NCBI GenBank assembly: GCA_900545325.1
Contig: UQZE01000089.1
Coordinates: 1-8,459, forward strand
Reading direction: 5' to 3'
DNA length: 8,459 bases
Source: an uncultured Eubacteriales bacterium
GTDB taxonomy: Bacteria; Bacillota; Clostridia; Christensenellales; Borkfalkiaceae
Made by a program: the position numbers and the translations under genes
The notes under the pieces: generated by a model
Told to the model about the DNA's origin: nothing
Databases searched by the model: none
The model's input: only the letters and a program-made list of their open reading frames with translations
Shown: one piece after another, positions 1-4,893 of the stretch
Numbering within the stretch: the stretch's first letter is position 1
Layout: each line of letters starts with the position of its first letter

Positions 1-609
1 TTGCTCGCCGCGCTTACGGCGCTCGCCATCCCCTTGTCGCACACCGTGCGCGCCTCCGCCGATACGGCAGACGCGCAGAGATACGTGATCAGCGCAGTCG
101 GCCAGGTTTATGCCGACGCGGACATTATGACGATATCCGCAGGCGTGGATACCTATGCGGTATCCCTTGAAGACGGGCAGGAACAAAACGCCCGCGCCGC
201 AAAAAAGATAGAAGAAGTCTTTTCGCAATACGGAAAAGTCAGGGAAGATTATTTTTCGGCCTATCCCGCCTACGATAAAAGCGGTTTCAATATCACGCGC
301 CAGCTCTGCTGCAAGACCGACAAGCTCGACAAGCTGGACGAAATTCTCTCCGCGCTCGCGCAGGCAGGCGCAACCAAGATCTGTTCGGTAAACTATTGTT
401 GCAGCCGTGAGGACGAAATGAAGATAGAGGCGCTCAAAAAGGCCATAGCGCAGGTCAAGGAAAAGGCCGCGGCGGTCTCGCCGAATATGAAACTCGTGGA
501 ACTGAACGAATTCTGCGCCTATCCCGTTTGCTACGATAACGGCACGGGCGACTTCGACGCAAGGCGAATCTGCGTAGAATCGCACGTACAGGCGGTTTTC
601 GAAGCATAG
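1..609 (+). CDS. SIMPL-domain (DUF541) exported protein, 5' end truncated
   Basis: Open from the first base to a TAG at 607-609 (202 codons visible). It begins with a hydrophobic stretch ending in a signal-peptidase-like Ala-Ser-Ala (about residues 1-20) but has no positively charged n-region before it. I therefore think the true start lies upstream and that TTG at position 1 is not the start. The mature part fits the SIMPL/DUF541 pattern: an opening strand (YVISAVGQVYADADIMTISAGVDT), a helix rich in Asn/Ala/Lys (about 57-76), a middle strand pair, the Gly-Ala-Thr-Lys-Ile turn near 122-127, then the EALKKAIAQVKEKA helix (143-156). The family is periplasmic or extracytoplasmic and its biochemical role is not well defined. 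Odd feature: eight cysteines in the mature part (103, 104, 128, 133, 134, 172, 177, 191), including two vicinal pairs. It is followed directly by a strong terminator, so it ends its transcript. Family assignment is by pattern recognition; function is unknown. Confidence 0.75.
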   Translation: MLAALTALAIPLSHTVRASADTADAQRYVISAVGQVYADADIMTISAGVDTYAVSLEDGQEQNARAAKKIEEVFSQYGKVREDYFSAYPAYDKSGFNITRQLCCKTDKLDKLDEILSALAQAGATKICSVNYCCSREDEMKIEALKKAIAQVKEKAAAVSPNMKLVELNEFCAYPVCYDNGTGDFDARRICVESHVQAVFEA

Positions 610-612
610 AAT

Positions 613-654
613 AAAAGCAAAGGCGGCATTATAAATAACGCCGCCTTTGCTTTT
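613..654 (+). terminator. Intrinsic terminator after the SIMPL gene
   Basis: A perfect 15-bp inverted repeat (613-627 with 640-654) encloses a 12-base AT-rich loop. Its GC-rich core is GGCGGC/GCCGCC, with an A-run on the left and CTTTT on the right. It starts 4 bases after the stop codon and, being symmetrical, could also act on the minus strand. Confidence 0.88.
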
Positions 655-698
655 AGGTAAAGATTTTGGTATATGTTTGAATGATAAGCTAACCGGAA

Positions 699-765
699 CG
701 CATTATTTCACCCGACGACGAAATAACGCGGTTTTCCCGACAGAACCGACGTTCTGCGGAAAAAC
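699..765. other. Two adjacent hairpins in the intergenic gap
   Basis: The first hairpin pairs 699-709 with 720-730 (10 pairs, one A/C mismatch, 10-base loop). The second pairs 731-746 with 751-765 (15 pairs, one mismatch, one bulged A, CGAC loop; core CAGAAC/GTTCTG). They abut at 730/731. No U-run follows, so they are not ordinary terminators. No reading frame of note exists here. The rest of the 655-888 gap is AT-rich and holds only the promoter and dyad listed separately. The pair could be part of a structured RNA or a remnant of a small repeat element; the sequence alone does not decide. Confidence 0.45.
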
Positions 766-788
766 TATTAAATTATATTCTTATTTTC

Positions 789-817
789 TTACAAATATAT
801 TATAAATCACCTAATAT
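789..817 (+). promoter_or_regulatory. Putative sigma-A promoter for the XRE regulator
   Basis: TTACAA (789-794), a 17-base spacer, then TAATAT (812-817) in an AT-rich stretch, predicting a start of transcription near 824 and a leader of about 65 bases. An alternative is the extended -10 TGC-GATAAT at 847-855, which has no good -35. Confidence 0.55.
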
Positions 818-830
818 ACGATTGTCAACT

Positions 831-857
831 AAATTATCGTACATTATGCGATAATTT
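831..857. promoter_or_regulatory. Inverted repeat, candidate operator for the XRE regulator
   Basis: A perfect 9-bp inverted repeat, AAATTATCG (831-839) and CGATAATTT (849-857), is separated by 9 bases. It lies just downstream of the predicted transcription start and overlaps the alternative extended -10. The arms are centred one and a half to two helical turns apart, as expected for a dimeric helix-turn-helix regulator. Autoregulation by the gene that follows is an inference. Confidence 0.5.
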
Positions 858-875
858 TTTTATAAAAATGATTTT

Positions 876-881
876 CGGAGG
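876..881 (+). promoter_or_regulatory. Ribosome binding site that selects the TTG start
   Basis: CGGAGG lies 7 bases before TTG at 889. The in-frame ATG at 868 has only AT-rich sequence before it and lies upstream of this site, so the TTG start is preferred. Confidence 0.75.
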
Positions 882-888
882 TTTTGAT

Positions 889-1101
889 TTGGATTTAAAA
901 GACATTCAAATAAGATTGCGCGAATCCATAAGGAACAGCGCGATGAGCCAGAAGGAAATCGCGGCGGCAATACAGGTTTCGCCGCAGACAATATCAAAAT
1001 ATATGAACAAGGACGTTTTCCCCGCGCTCGACACGCTGGCGAGGCTTTGCAAACTGCTCGACGTGAAGTCCGACTATATACTCGGCCTATCCGAATTCTG
1101 A
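889..1101 (+). CDS. XRE-family helix-turn-helix transcriptional regulator
   Basis: A 70-residue single-domain regulator, read from TTG at 889 because of the well-placed CGGAGG; an in-frame ATG at 868 would add seven residues with no ribosome binding site. The helix-turn-helix covers about residues 18-41: SQKEIAAAIQVSPQTISKYM matches the Cro/C1 (XRE) pattern, with the Gln-Lys-Glu of helix 2 and the Ser-Pro-Gln-Thr-Ile-Ser recognition helix. It is followed by the typical PALDTLARLCKLLDVKSDYILGL tail of small XRE proteins. There is no ligand-binding or dimerisation extension. It stands alone between two terminators with its own promoter, and a 9+9 bp inverted repeat sits in its leader, which suggests autoregulation. 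Targets cannot be inferred. The DNA-binding role is secure at family level only. Confidence 0.85.
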   Translation: MDLKDIQIRLRESIRNSAMSQKEIAAAIQVSPQTISKYMNKDVFPALDTLARLCKLLDVKSDYILGLSEF

Positions 1102-1134
1102 GCTTACGGACGCGAATGCGTCCGTTTCGCTTTT
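1101..1134 (+). terminator. Intrinsic terminator after the XRE gene
   Basis: An 8-bp perfect stem ACGGACGC/GCGTCCGT (1106-1113 with 1118-1125) with a GAAT loop and an outer AGC/GCT pairing, followed by TTTT. It lies between the convergent XRE and kinase stop codons. On the minus strand the stem is not followed by a U-run, so it mainly serves the plus strand. Confidence 0.7.
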
Positions 1135-1654
1135 ATATGGAAAACCCGAGCGTTTCCGCTACAGCTTTTACCGTACCCTCTATGTCCAGGGCATCGCAGT
1201 CGATCGCCGCGTCGGCGTACTTTTCGTACAGCGGCGAACGTTCGCCGTAAAGATCGGCAAGCGTTTCGCCCCGCCTTTTCATCACCACGCCGCGGCGTTC
1301 GATATTTTTCAGCCTCTTTTCTATCTCTTTCAGACTGAGTTTTAAATATACGACCTTGCCGAGCTCTTTCAGATGCCGCATCGCCCGTTCGCAGTAGACT
1401 ACGCTGCCGCCCGTTGCGATCACGCAGCGCATCGCCCATAATTCGGCGTTTATCCTGTCTTCGATCTGTAAAAATCCCTCCGCCCCCTCGCGCTCGATAA
1501 TATCGCAAAGCAGCGACCTTTCGGCATTCTGAATGAGCAGATCGCTGTCGATAAATCCGTAGCCTATCGTTTTTGCGAGCAGAACGCCCGCCGTGCTCTT
1601 GCCCGCGGTCGGCATGCCTATCAGTATGACGTTATCCTTTCCGTTTTCTCTCAT
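1133..1654 (-). CDS. Shikimate kinase family P-loop kinase
   Basis: 173 residues read from ATG at 1654, a normal length for shikimate kinase (AroK/AroL type), which phosphorylates shikimate at the 3-hydroxyl using ATP. Visible motifs: Walker A GMPTAGKST (13-21); FIDSD (34-38), matching the shikimate-binding Asp region; ATGGS (80-84) in place of the usual GGG motif; the VVYLKL strand (101-106); a lid with RGVVM (121-125); and ERSPLYEKYAD (138-148), which holds the conserved Arg before Tyr. The usual substrate Arg of the FRxxE motif is missing: the sequence reads GFLQIE (60-65). This matches a clostridial subgroup usually annotated shikimate kinase, but the substrate is less certain than the fold. 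No other aromatic pathway gene is adjacent. A TTG at 1678 would add eight residues but lies inside the predicted promoter, upstream of the transcription start, so I reject it. The mRNA may be leaderless. Confidence 0.82.
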   Translation of the reverse strand: MRENGKDNVILIGMPTAGKSTAGVLLAKTIGYGFIDSDLLIQNAERSLLCDIIEREGAEGFLQIEDRINAELWAMRCVIATGGSVVYCERAMRHLKELGKVVYLKLSLKEIEKRLKNIERRGVVMKRRGETLADLYGERSPLYEKYADAAIDCDALDIEGTVKAVAETLGFSI

Positions 1655-1660
1655 ATAACG

Positions 1661-1689
1661 AGTATACCCCGAAAACAAGTATTTGTCAA
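1661..1689 (-). promoter_or_regulatory. Strong sigma-A promoter for the kinase gene
   Basis: On the minus strand TTGACA (1684-1689), a 17-base spacer, then TATACT (1661-1666). Only six bases separate the -10 from the ATG at 1654, so the predicted transcription start falls on the A of the start codon. No Shine-Dalgarno sequence can be present in such a transcript. Confidence 0.78.
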
Positions 1690-1695
1690 TTTCAT

Positions 1696-1724
1696 TTGCC
1701 GCGCGCCGCGCGGCGTGTTATAAT
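1696..1724 (+). promoter_or_regulatory. Extended -10 promoter for mutY
   Basis: TTGCCG (1696-1701), a 17-base spacer, then TATAAT (1719-1724) preceded by TGT, which gives an extended -10 (TGnTATAAT). The ATG at 1732 begins 7 bases after the -10, so the predicted transcript starts at or one base before the start codon. The spacer is filled by a GC-only inverted repeat. Confidence 0.75.
1698..1714. repeat. GC-only inverted repeat in the mutY promoter spacer
   Basis: GCCGCGCG (1698-1705) and CGCGCGGC (1707-1714) are perfect 8-bp arms around one base. It lies between the -35 and -10 of the mutY promoter and about ten bases outside the divergent kinase -35. It could be a protein-binding site or a structural element; the sequence shows only the symmetry. 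Confidence 0.5.
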
Positions 1725-1731
1725 TATTATT

Positions 1732-2748
1732 ATGGACAGACAAAAAATCTACGGGGAACTCCCCGAAAAACTATTGCCCTGGTACGACGCGGAAAAACGC
1801 GATCTGCCCTGGCGGGCGGATACCGATCCCTACCGCGTATGGATTTCCGAAATCATGCTGCAGCAAACGCGCGTGGAGGCGGCGCGGGAGCATTACCTGC
1901 GTTTTATGCGGGAATTGCCCGACGTGCAGGCGCTCGCCGCCTGCCCCGAGGACAGGCTGATGAAACTCTGGGAGGGGCTCGGCTATTACAGCCGCGCGCG
2001 CAATCTTCAGAAGGCTGCGCGCAAAATCGTGGAAACGGGCGGTTTTCCCGCAGACTACGAAGGGCTGCTCAAATTGAGCGGCGTGGGACAGTATACGGCG
2101 GGAGCCATCGCCTCCATCGCTTTTTCCCAGCCCGTGCCCGCGGTAGACGGAAACGTGATCCGCGCGCTTTCGCGTATTTTTGCCGACGAACGCCCGCCCG
2201 AAACGCTGAAAAAAGTTTTTACGGACGAACTCGGCGCGAATTACCCGAAAACGCGCTGCGGCGATTTTACGCAGAGCCTTATGGAACTGGGCGCGACGGT
2301 CTGCCTTCCGCGTTCGCCAAAATGCCTGTTCTGCCCCGTTTTCGGCCTTTGCGGAACGAGGAGCGACCGCCTGCCCCTTATGCCCGAAAAACGGCCGAGA
2401 AAGCGCGCGGACATGACGGTATTCATCTTTTCGACGCCGCGCGGCATAGGGCTTTGCAGGCGAAAAGAAGGCGTTTTGAAAGGCATGTGGCAGTTTTACA
2501 ACGCGGAAAGAAAGATGACCGCCGCCGAGGCCGAGGAATTTCTGAAAACGCTGGGTATTGCAGACGCCGAAACGGGACGGGCGCATTTCCACAAACATAT
2601 TTTTACGCATATCGAGTGGGCAATGACGGCGTACGTCGTACGCACGGCAACGCTCCTGCCCGAACTCAGTTATTTCCCCGCCGAAGAGATCGGGGAAAAA
2701 ATAGCCCTGCCCTCCGCTTTTCGCTGGTGCATGGACCTGCTGCCGTAA
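1732..2748 (+). CDS. mutY: Adenine DNA glycosylase MutY (A/G-specific)
   Basis: A 338-residue protein that removes adenine mispaired with 8-oxoguanine in base excision repair; length is normal. The catalytic domain shows SEIMLQQTRVE with the catalytic Glu at 40, the helix-hairpin-helix LSGVGQYTAGAI (115-126), AVDGNVIRALSR with catalytic Asp 139, and the [4Fe-4S] ligands Cys 191, 198, 201 and 207 in the exact C-x6-C-x2-C-x5-C spacing. The C-terminal third is the NUDIX-like 8-oxoguanine recognition domain, ending in a HxFTHxxW element that corresponds to the FSH loop of characterised MutY, with Thr in place of Ser. I chose ATG at 1732 because it sits just behind a strong promoter; longer in-frame extensions read through the promoter. 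There is no ribosome binding site, which fits leaderless translation. No terminator is obvious before the next gene, 85 bases on, so read-through is likely. Confidence 0.96.
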   Translation: MDRQKIYGELPEKLLPWYDAEKRDLPWRADTDPYRVWISEIMLQQTRVEAAREHYLRFMRELPDVQALAACPEDRLMKLWEGLGYYSRARNLQKAARKIVETGGFPADYEGLLKLSGVGQYTAGAIASIAFSQPVPAVDGNVIRALSRIFADERPPETLKKVFTDELGANYPKTRCGDFTQSLMELGATVCLPRSPKCLFCPVFGLCGTRSDRLPLMPEKRPRKRADMTVFIFSTPRGIGLCRRKEGVLKGMWQFYNAERKMTAAEAEEFLKTLGIADAETGRAHFHKHIFTHIEWAMTAYVVRTATLLPELSYFPAEEIGEKIALPSAFRWCMDLLP

Positions 2749-2783
2749 CGCCTTTCAATTTTTCGGCGGCGGGCGCGGCGGAG

Positions 2784-2812
2784 TTTACTTTTTTTCAAAA
2801 GAGTGATATAAT
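2784..2812 (+). promoter_or_regulatory. Promoter for the YitT-family gene
   Basis: TTTACT (2784-2789), a 17-base spacer, then TATAAT (2807-2812) with TGA before it (extended -10). The predicted start near 2819 gives a leader of about 15 bases containing the GAGG (2821-2824) placed 9 bases before the ATG. Confidence 0.72.
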
Positions 2813-2833
2813 AGCTGTCAGAGGAAAATACAT

Positions 2834-3718
2834 ATGAAAAACAAGGAAAAAGTTATCAAGATCATCTGGCGTTACGTTGTCATCACTTTCGGATGCTTTT
2901 CTCTTGCCGCGGGTATTTCTCTGTTTCTCGACCCCAACAAACTGGCGCCCGGCGGCATTTCGGGCATTGCGATCATTCTGAGCAGATTCGTCCCCGTTTC
3001 CACGGGTATGCTCATACTCATCATGAACGTGCCCCTGCTTATTTTGGGGCTGGTCAAGTTCGGCAAGGAATTTTTGTTTTCCACCGTTTACGCAACGATC
3101 GTGCAGGCCCTTGCGGTCGACTTGATTTCCTATATCTTCGGCCTGTTCGGAATAGAAAAAGCGACCTCCGACCTCTTTCTCGCCGCGGTATTCGGCGGGA
3201 TCCTTTCCGCCATCGGGCTGGGCCTTGTGTTCCGCTGCAACTGCACGACGGGCGGACTCGACATCATAGTGAAAATACTGCACACGAAATACCGCCACCT
3301 CGGCATGGGGTCCATATATCTGGTGGTGGACTTTTTGATAGCGGCCGTATCCGCCGCGGTGTTCAAAGATATCGACGTAGCGCTTTACGCCTGCGTGGGA
3401 ATCATCATTTACAGCCTGTTGACCGACCTGATCACCTACGGCGGCAACGGGGCGAAATTCCTGTATATCATCAGCAACGACCCCGCTCCCATCAAAAAGC
3501 GCATACTCACCGAACTCGAAATCGGCGTTACCGATATCGAAGGCGAAGGCGCATACACGGGCGAAAAGAAAAAAATAATCATGTGCGCCGTGAGAAAGGA
3601 TTTGTATCCGCAACTGCGGGATATCGTCCGCGAAGAAGATCCGACGGCATTCATGATCGTGAACACGGCGAAAGAGGTCTACGGCCTCGGCTTCCGCGAC
3701 CATCACGAAGAACTGTAA
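2834..3718 (+). CDS. YitT-family membrane protein with C-terminal DUF2179 domain
   Basis: A 294-residue integral membrane protein of the YitT (DUF161/DUF2179) family, whose transported substrate or role is not established. Hydrophobic segments fall at about 13-31, 57-75, 82-104, 115-133, 160-177 and 181-199, giving about six membrane spans. Two family motifs with paired glycines, PGGISGIA (39-46) and CTTGGLDII (137-145), head the two halves, suggesting internal duplication. The soluble C-terminal domain (about 208-288) shows the DUF2179 signature: KFLYIIS, GVTDIEGEGAYTG, EEDPTAFMIV and VYGLGF. This domain is thought to be cytoplasmic and possibly ligand-sensing. The start ATG at 2834 has GAGG upstream and its own promoter. 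The gene lies 85 bases after mutY on the same strand and ends in a strong bidirectional terminator. Family assignment is firm; function is open. Confidence 0.93.
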   Translation: MKNKEKVIKIIWRYVVITFGCFSLAAGISLFLDPNKLAPGGISGIAIILSRFVPVSTGMLILIMNVPLLILGLVKFGKEFLFSTVYATIVQALAVDLISYIFGLFGIEKATSDLFLAAVFGGILSAIGLGLVFRCNCTTGGLDIIVKILHTKYRHLGMGSIYLVVDFLIAAVSAAVFKDIDVALYACVGIIIYSLLTDLITYGGNGAKFLYIISNDPAPIKKRILTELEIGVTDIEGEGAYTGEKKKIIMCAVRKDLYPQLRDIVREEDPTAFMIVNTAKEVYGLGFRDHHEEL

Positions 3719-3750
3719 AAAAAAGAGGCGTTTTGAACGCCTCTTTTTTT
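3717..3750. terminator. Bidirectional terminator between the YitT and flavodoxin genes
   Basis: GAGGCGTT (3725-3732) pairs with AACGCCTC (3736-3743). The stem is flanked by eight A on the left and seven T on the right, so it has a U-run on both strands. It serves the convergent YitT and flavodoxin genes; the flavodoxin stop codon at 3749-3751 overlaps its edge. Confidence 0.93.
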
Positions 3751-4165
3751 ATTGCGCCGCTTTTCTTCCCAGTTCTTCGCACGCCGCGACAGCCTCCGCA
3801 TCAGGCGCGTTGTGCGCAATCAAACCGTCGGCTATCATGACCGCGCCGTTTGCCTCCGCGCGAGCCTGCCATGTGCGCATCCATTCTCCGTCGCCCCAGT
3901 CATAAGAACCGAACAGTCCGATTTTTTTGCCTTTAAGTCCGCTTTCAATCTCTGCAAAAAACGGTTCGAACTCCCCTTCTTCCAGCTCTTCGGCCCCCAT
4001 AGCGGGACAGCCGAACAGCAAAACGTCGCTTTCGAGCAGGTTTACGTCAGCCTCGGCAACGGGCACGACTTTTACCTCTGCGCCGCAGCTCTTCGCGCCG
4101 TCCGCGACGGCGTTCGCCATAATTTCGGTATTGCCCGTACCGGACCAGTAAATGATAGTAATCAC
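3749..4165 (-). CDS. Short-chain flavodoxin
   Basis: A 138-residue flavodoxin, an FMN-binding low-potential electron carrier of the cytoplasm. It starts with the phosphate-binding loop WSGTGNTE (7-14), followed by the second loop GCPAMGAEELE (52-62) and the third loop GSYDWGDGEWM (86-96), whose Tyr 88 and Trp 90 are placed to stack on the isoalloxazine ring. Length and the absence of the long-chain insertion make it the short type common in anaerobic Firmicutes, where it can replace ferredoxin when iron is scarce. The start is GTG at 4163-4165, fixed by a perfect AAAGGAGG seven bases upstream. That ribosome binding site overlaps the stop codon of the DUF3793 gene, so the two are one operon and probably translationally coupled. 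The redox partner cannot be seen from the window. Confidence 0.94.
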   Translation of the reverse strand: MITIIYWSGTGNTEIMANAVADGAKSCGAEVKVVPVAEADVNLLESDVLLFGCPAMGAEELEEGEFEPFFAEIESGLKGKKIGLFGSYDWGDGEWMRTWQARAEANGAVMIADGLIAHNAPDAEAVAACEELGRKAAQ

Positions 4166-4172
4166 GATATAT

Positions 4173-4180
4173 CCTCCTTT
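4173..4180 (-). promoter_or_regulatory. Strong ribosome binding site overlapping the upstream stop codon
   Basis: AAAGGAGG on the minus strand lies seven bases before the flavodoxin GTG. Its first bases overlap the TAA (4179-4181) of the DUF3793 gene. This decides the GTG start and suggests translational coupling. Confidence 0.9.
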
Positions 4181-4721
4181 AAGATAAATTGAATATAGAT
4201 GTCAGCGGCCTCCCCTGCATGAGTTTGCCGCAGATACATTCCGAACATTTTTTATATCGGGTGAAAAGTTTTGCTTTCTTTTCCGGTTCGCCGTAGACTT
4301 TCCAGTATCCCGCAAGACAGCTGCCCTTTGCGTTCCCGATAAAACCGCAAACGTCTTCGAGCGGATATCCGAGAAAAATACCTATCTCATGCGGAAACGC
4401 CGCCTGTTCGCTCATTTTTTCCCTAAGCCGAACGACTGCGCCGCAAACACTGCCGTACTCGTACCCGCGGTCCCGCAAAAAATTTTTGTTTTTCTCTTCA
4501 AAAAGAACCTTTTTCAACGCGTCGTAACGAAACACGTAAAAGAGCAAGCGCCCCGGCTCTTCTTTCATTGTTACAAAGCGGAAATTTTTTTTGGCAAAAC
4601 AGCGCCTGTAATATTCCAGGTCGCCGTTGTTTTCTTTTTTCAGCCAAAAGAGGCTCGCAGGTTTTAAGTTGGCAAAAGTTACGCCGCAATGTACGCCCAA
4701 AGTGTATTCGGTTTCGCTCAT
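4179..4721 (-). CDS. DUF3793 family protein
   Basis: A 180-residue soluble protein recognised as DUF3793 by its conserved blocks: HCGVTFANLKPASLF (11-25), the VFRYDALKKVL region (63-73), RDRGYEYG (83-90), FPHEIGIFLGYPLEDV (109-124) and GYWKVYG (138-144), followed by a Cys-rich end (Cys 159, 162, 164). The family is found in anaerobic Firmicutes and has no assigned biochemical activity. The conserved His/Cys residues near the N-terminus and in the His-Glu motif could bind metal or a cofactor, which is an inference. ATG at 4721 has an AAGG about seven bases upstream. It is the first gene of an operon with flavodoxin, suggesting a role linked to redox or iron status. Its leader carries a palindrome and a terminator-like hairpin. 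Family confident, function unknown. Confidence 0.88.
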   Translation of the reverse strand: MSETEYTLGVHCGVTFANLKPASLFWLKKENNGDLEYYRRCFAKKNFRFVTMKEEPGRLLFYVFRYDALKKVLFEEKNKNFLRDRGYEYGSVCGAVVRLREKMSEQAAFPHEIGIFLGYPLEDVCGFIGNAKGSCLAGYWKVYGEPEKKAKLFTRYKKCSECICGKLMQGRPLTSIFNLS

Positions 4722-4740
4722 ATCCGCACCTTCTTTTTTA

Positions 4741-4758
4741 AGTTCGCATATGCGAACT
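4741..4758. promoter_or_regulatory. Perfect 18-base palindrome upstream of the DUF3793 gene
   Basis: AGTTCGCAT/ATGCGAACT is a perfect palindrome with no spacer, 20 bases before the DUF3793 start codon. As DNA it looks like a dimeric repressor site in the leader; as RNA it could fold only with a tight loop. The half sites are in the opposite order to a Gram-positive LexA box (GAAC-N4-GTTC), so I do not assign it to LexA. Confidence 0.6.
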
Positions 4759-4768
4759 ATTGTTTTTC

Positions 4769-4794
4769 AAAAAAGCCGTTTCACTACGGCTTTT
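4769..4794 (-). terminator. Terminator-like hairpin in the DUF3793 leader (possible attenuator)
   Basis: On the minus strand a perfect 9-bp stem AAAAGCCGT/ACGGCTTTT (4786-4794 with 4771-4779) with a 6-base loop is followed by U's (six T's, 4774-4769). It lies between the predicted promoter and the DUF3793 gene. It could be a transcription attenuator, or a second terminator for the upstream TasA cluster if the promoter is wrong. It also has T-rich sequence on the plus-strand side. Confidence 0.7.
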
Positions 4795-4798
4795 CTTT

Positions 4799-4827
4799 AT
4801 TTTACTGTATTATATGCGATTTGTCAA
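4799..4827 (-). promoter_or_regulatory. Putative promoter for the DUF3793-flavodoxin operon
   Basis: Minus strand TTGACA (4822-4827), a 17-base spacer, then TAAAAT (4799-4804). A TATAAT at 4809-4814 also exists, without a matching -35. Predicted transcription start is about 4792, which leaves the terminator-like hairpin and the palindrome inside the leader. Confidence 0.6.
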
Positions 4828-4852
4828 GAGTTGGCGCGCGCTAATTTTTTCG

Positions 4853-4881
4853 TAAAAAGAAGGCCCGTTAAGGACCTTCTC
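4853..4881 (-). terminator. Terminator of the TasA-like cluster
   Basis: Minus strand AGAAGGTCC (4880-4872) pairs with GGGCCTTCT (4866-4858), nine pairs including one U-G, with a 5-base loop, then TTTTTA (U-run). It begins 13 bases after the stop codon of the 958-residue gene. In the plus direction the stem has a mismatch, so its design favours the minus strand. Confidence 0.85.
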
Positions 4882-4893
4882 TTTTTTTGCCTT

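Noticed and set aside
868..888. ATG at 868 as start of the XRE regulator
   Set aside because: No ribosome binding site precedes it, and the good CGGAGG lies after it, at the right distance for TTG 889.
1655..1678. TTG at 1678 as start of the kinase
   Set aside because: It lies between the -35 and -10 of the gene's own promoter, so it would not be transcribed from that promoter; the added residues are not part of the fold.
1683..2837. Plus-strand frame of 384 codons overlapping mutY
   Set aside because: The product is Arg/Ala-rich and low in pattern, while the overlapping frame holds every MutY catalytic and iron-sulfur motif.
2795..3706. Minus-strand frame of about 300 codons opposite the YitT gene
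   Set aside because: It has no recognisable domain and covers a gene with clear membrane spans and a DUF2179 signature.
4741..4758. LexA (SOS) box
   Set aside because: The palindrome has GTTC before GAAC, the reverse of the Gram-positive LexA consensus, and the genes downstream are not SOS genes.
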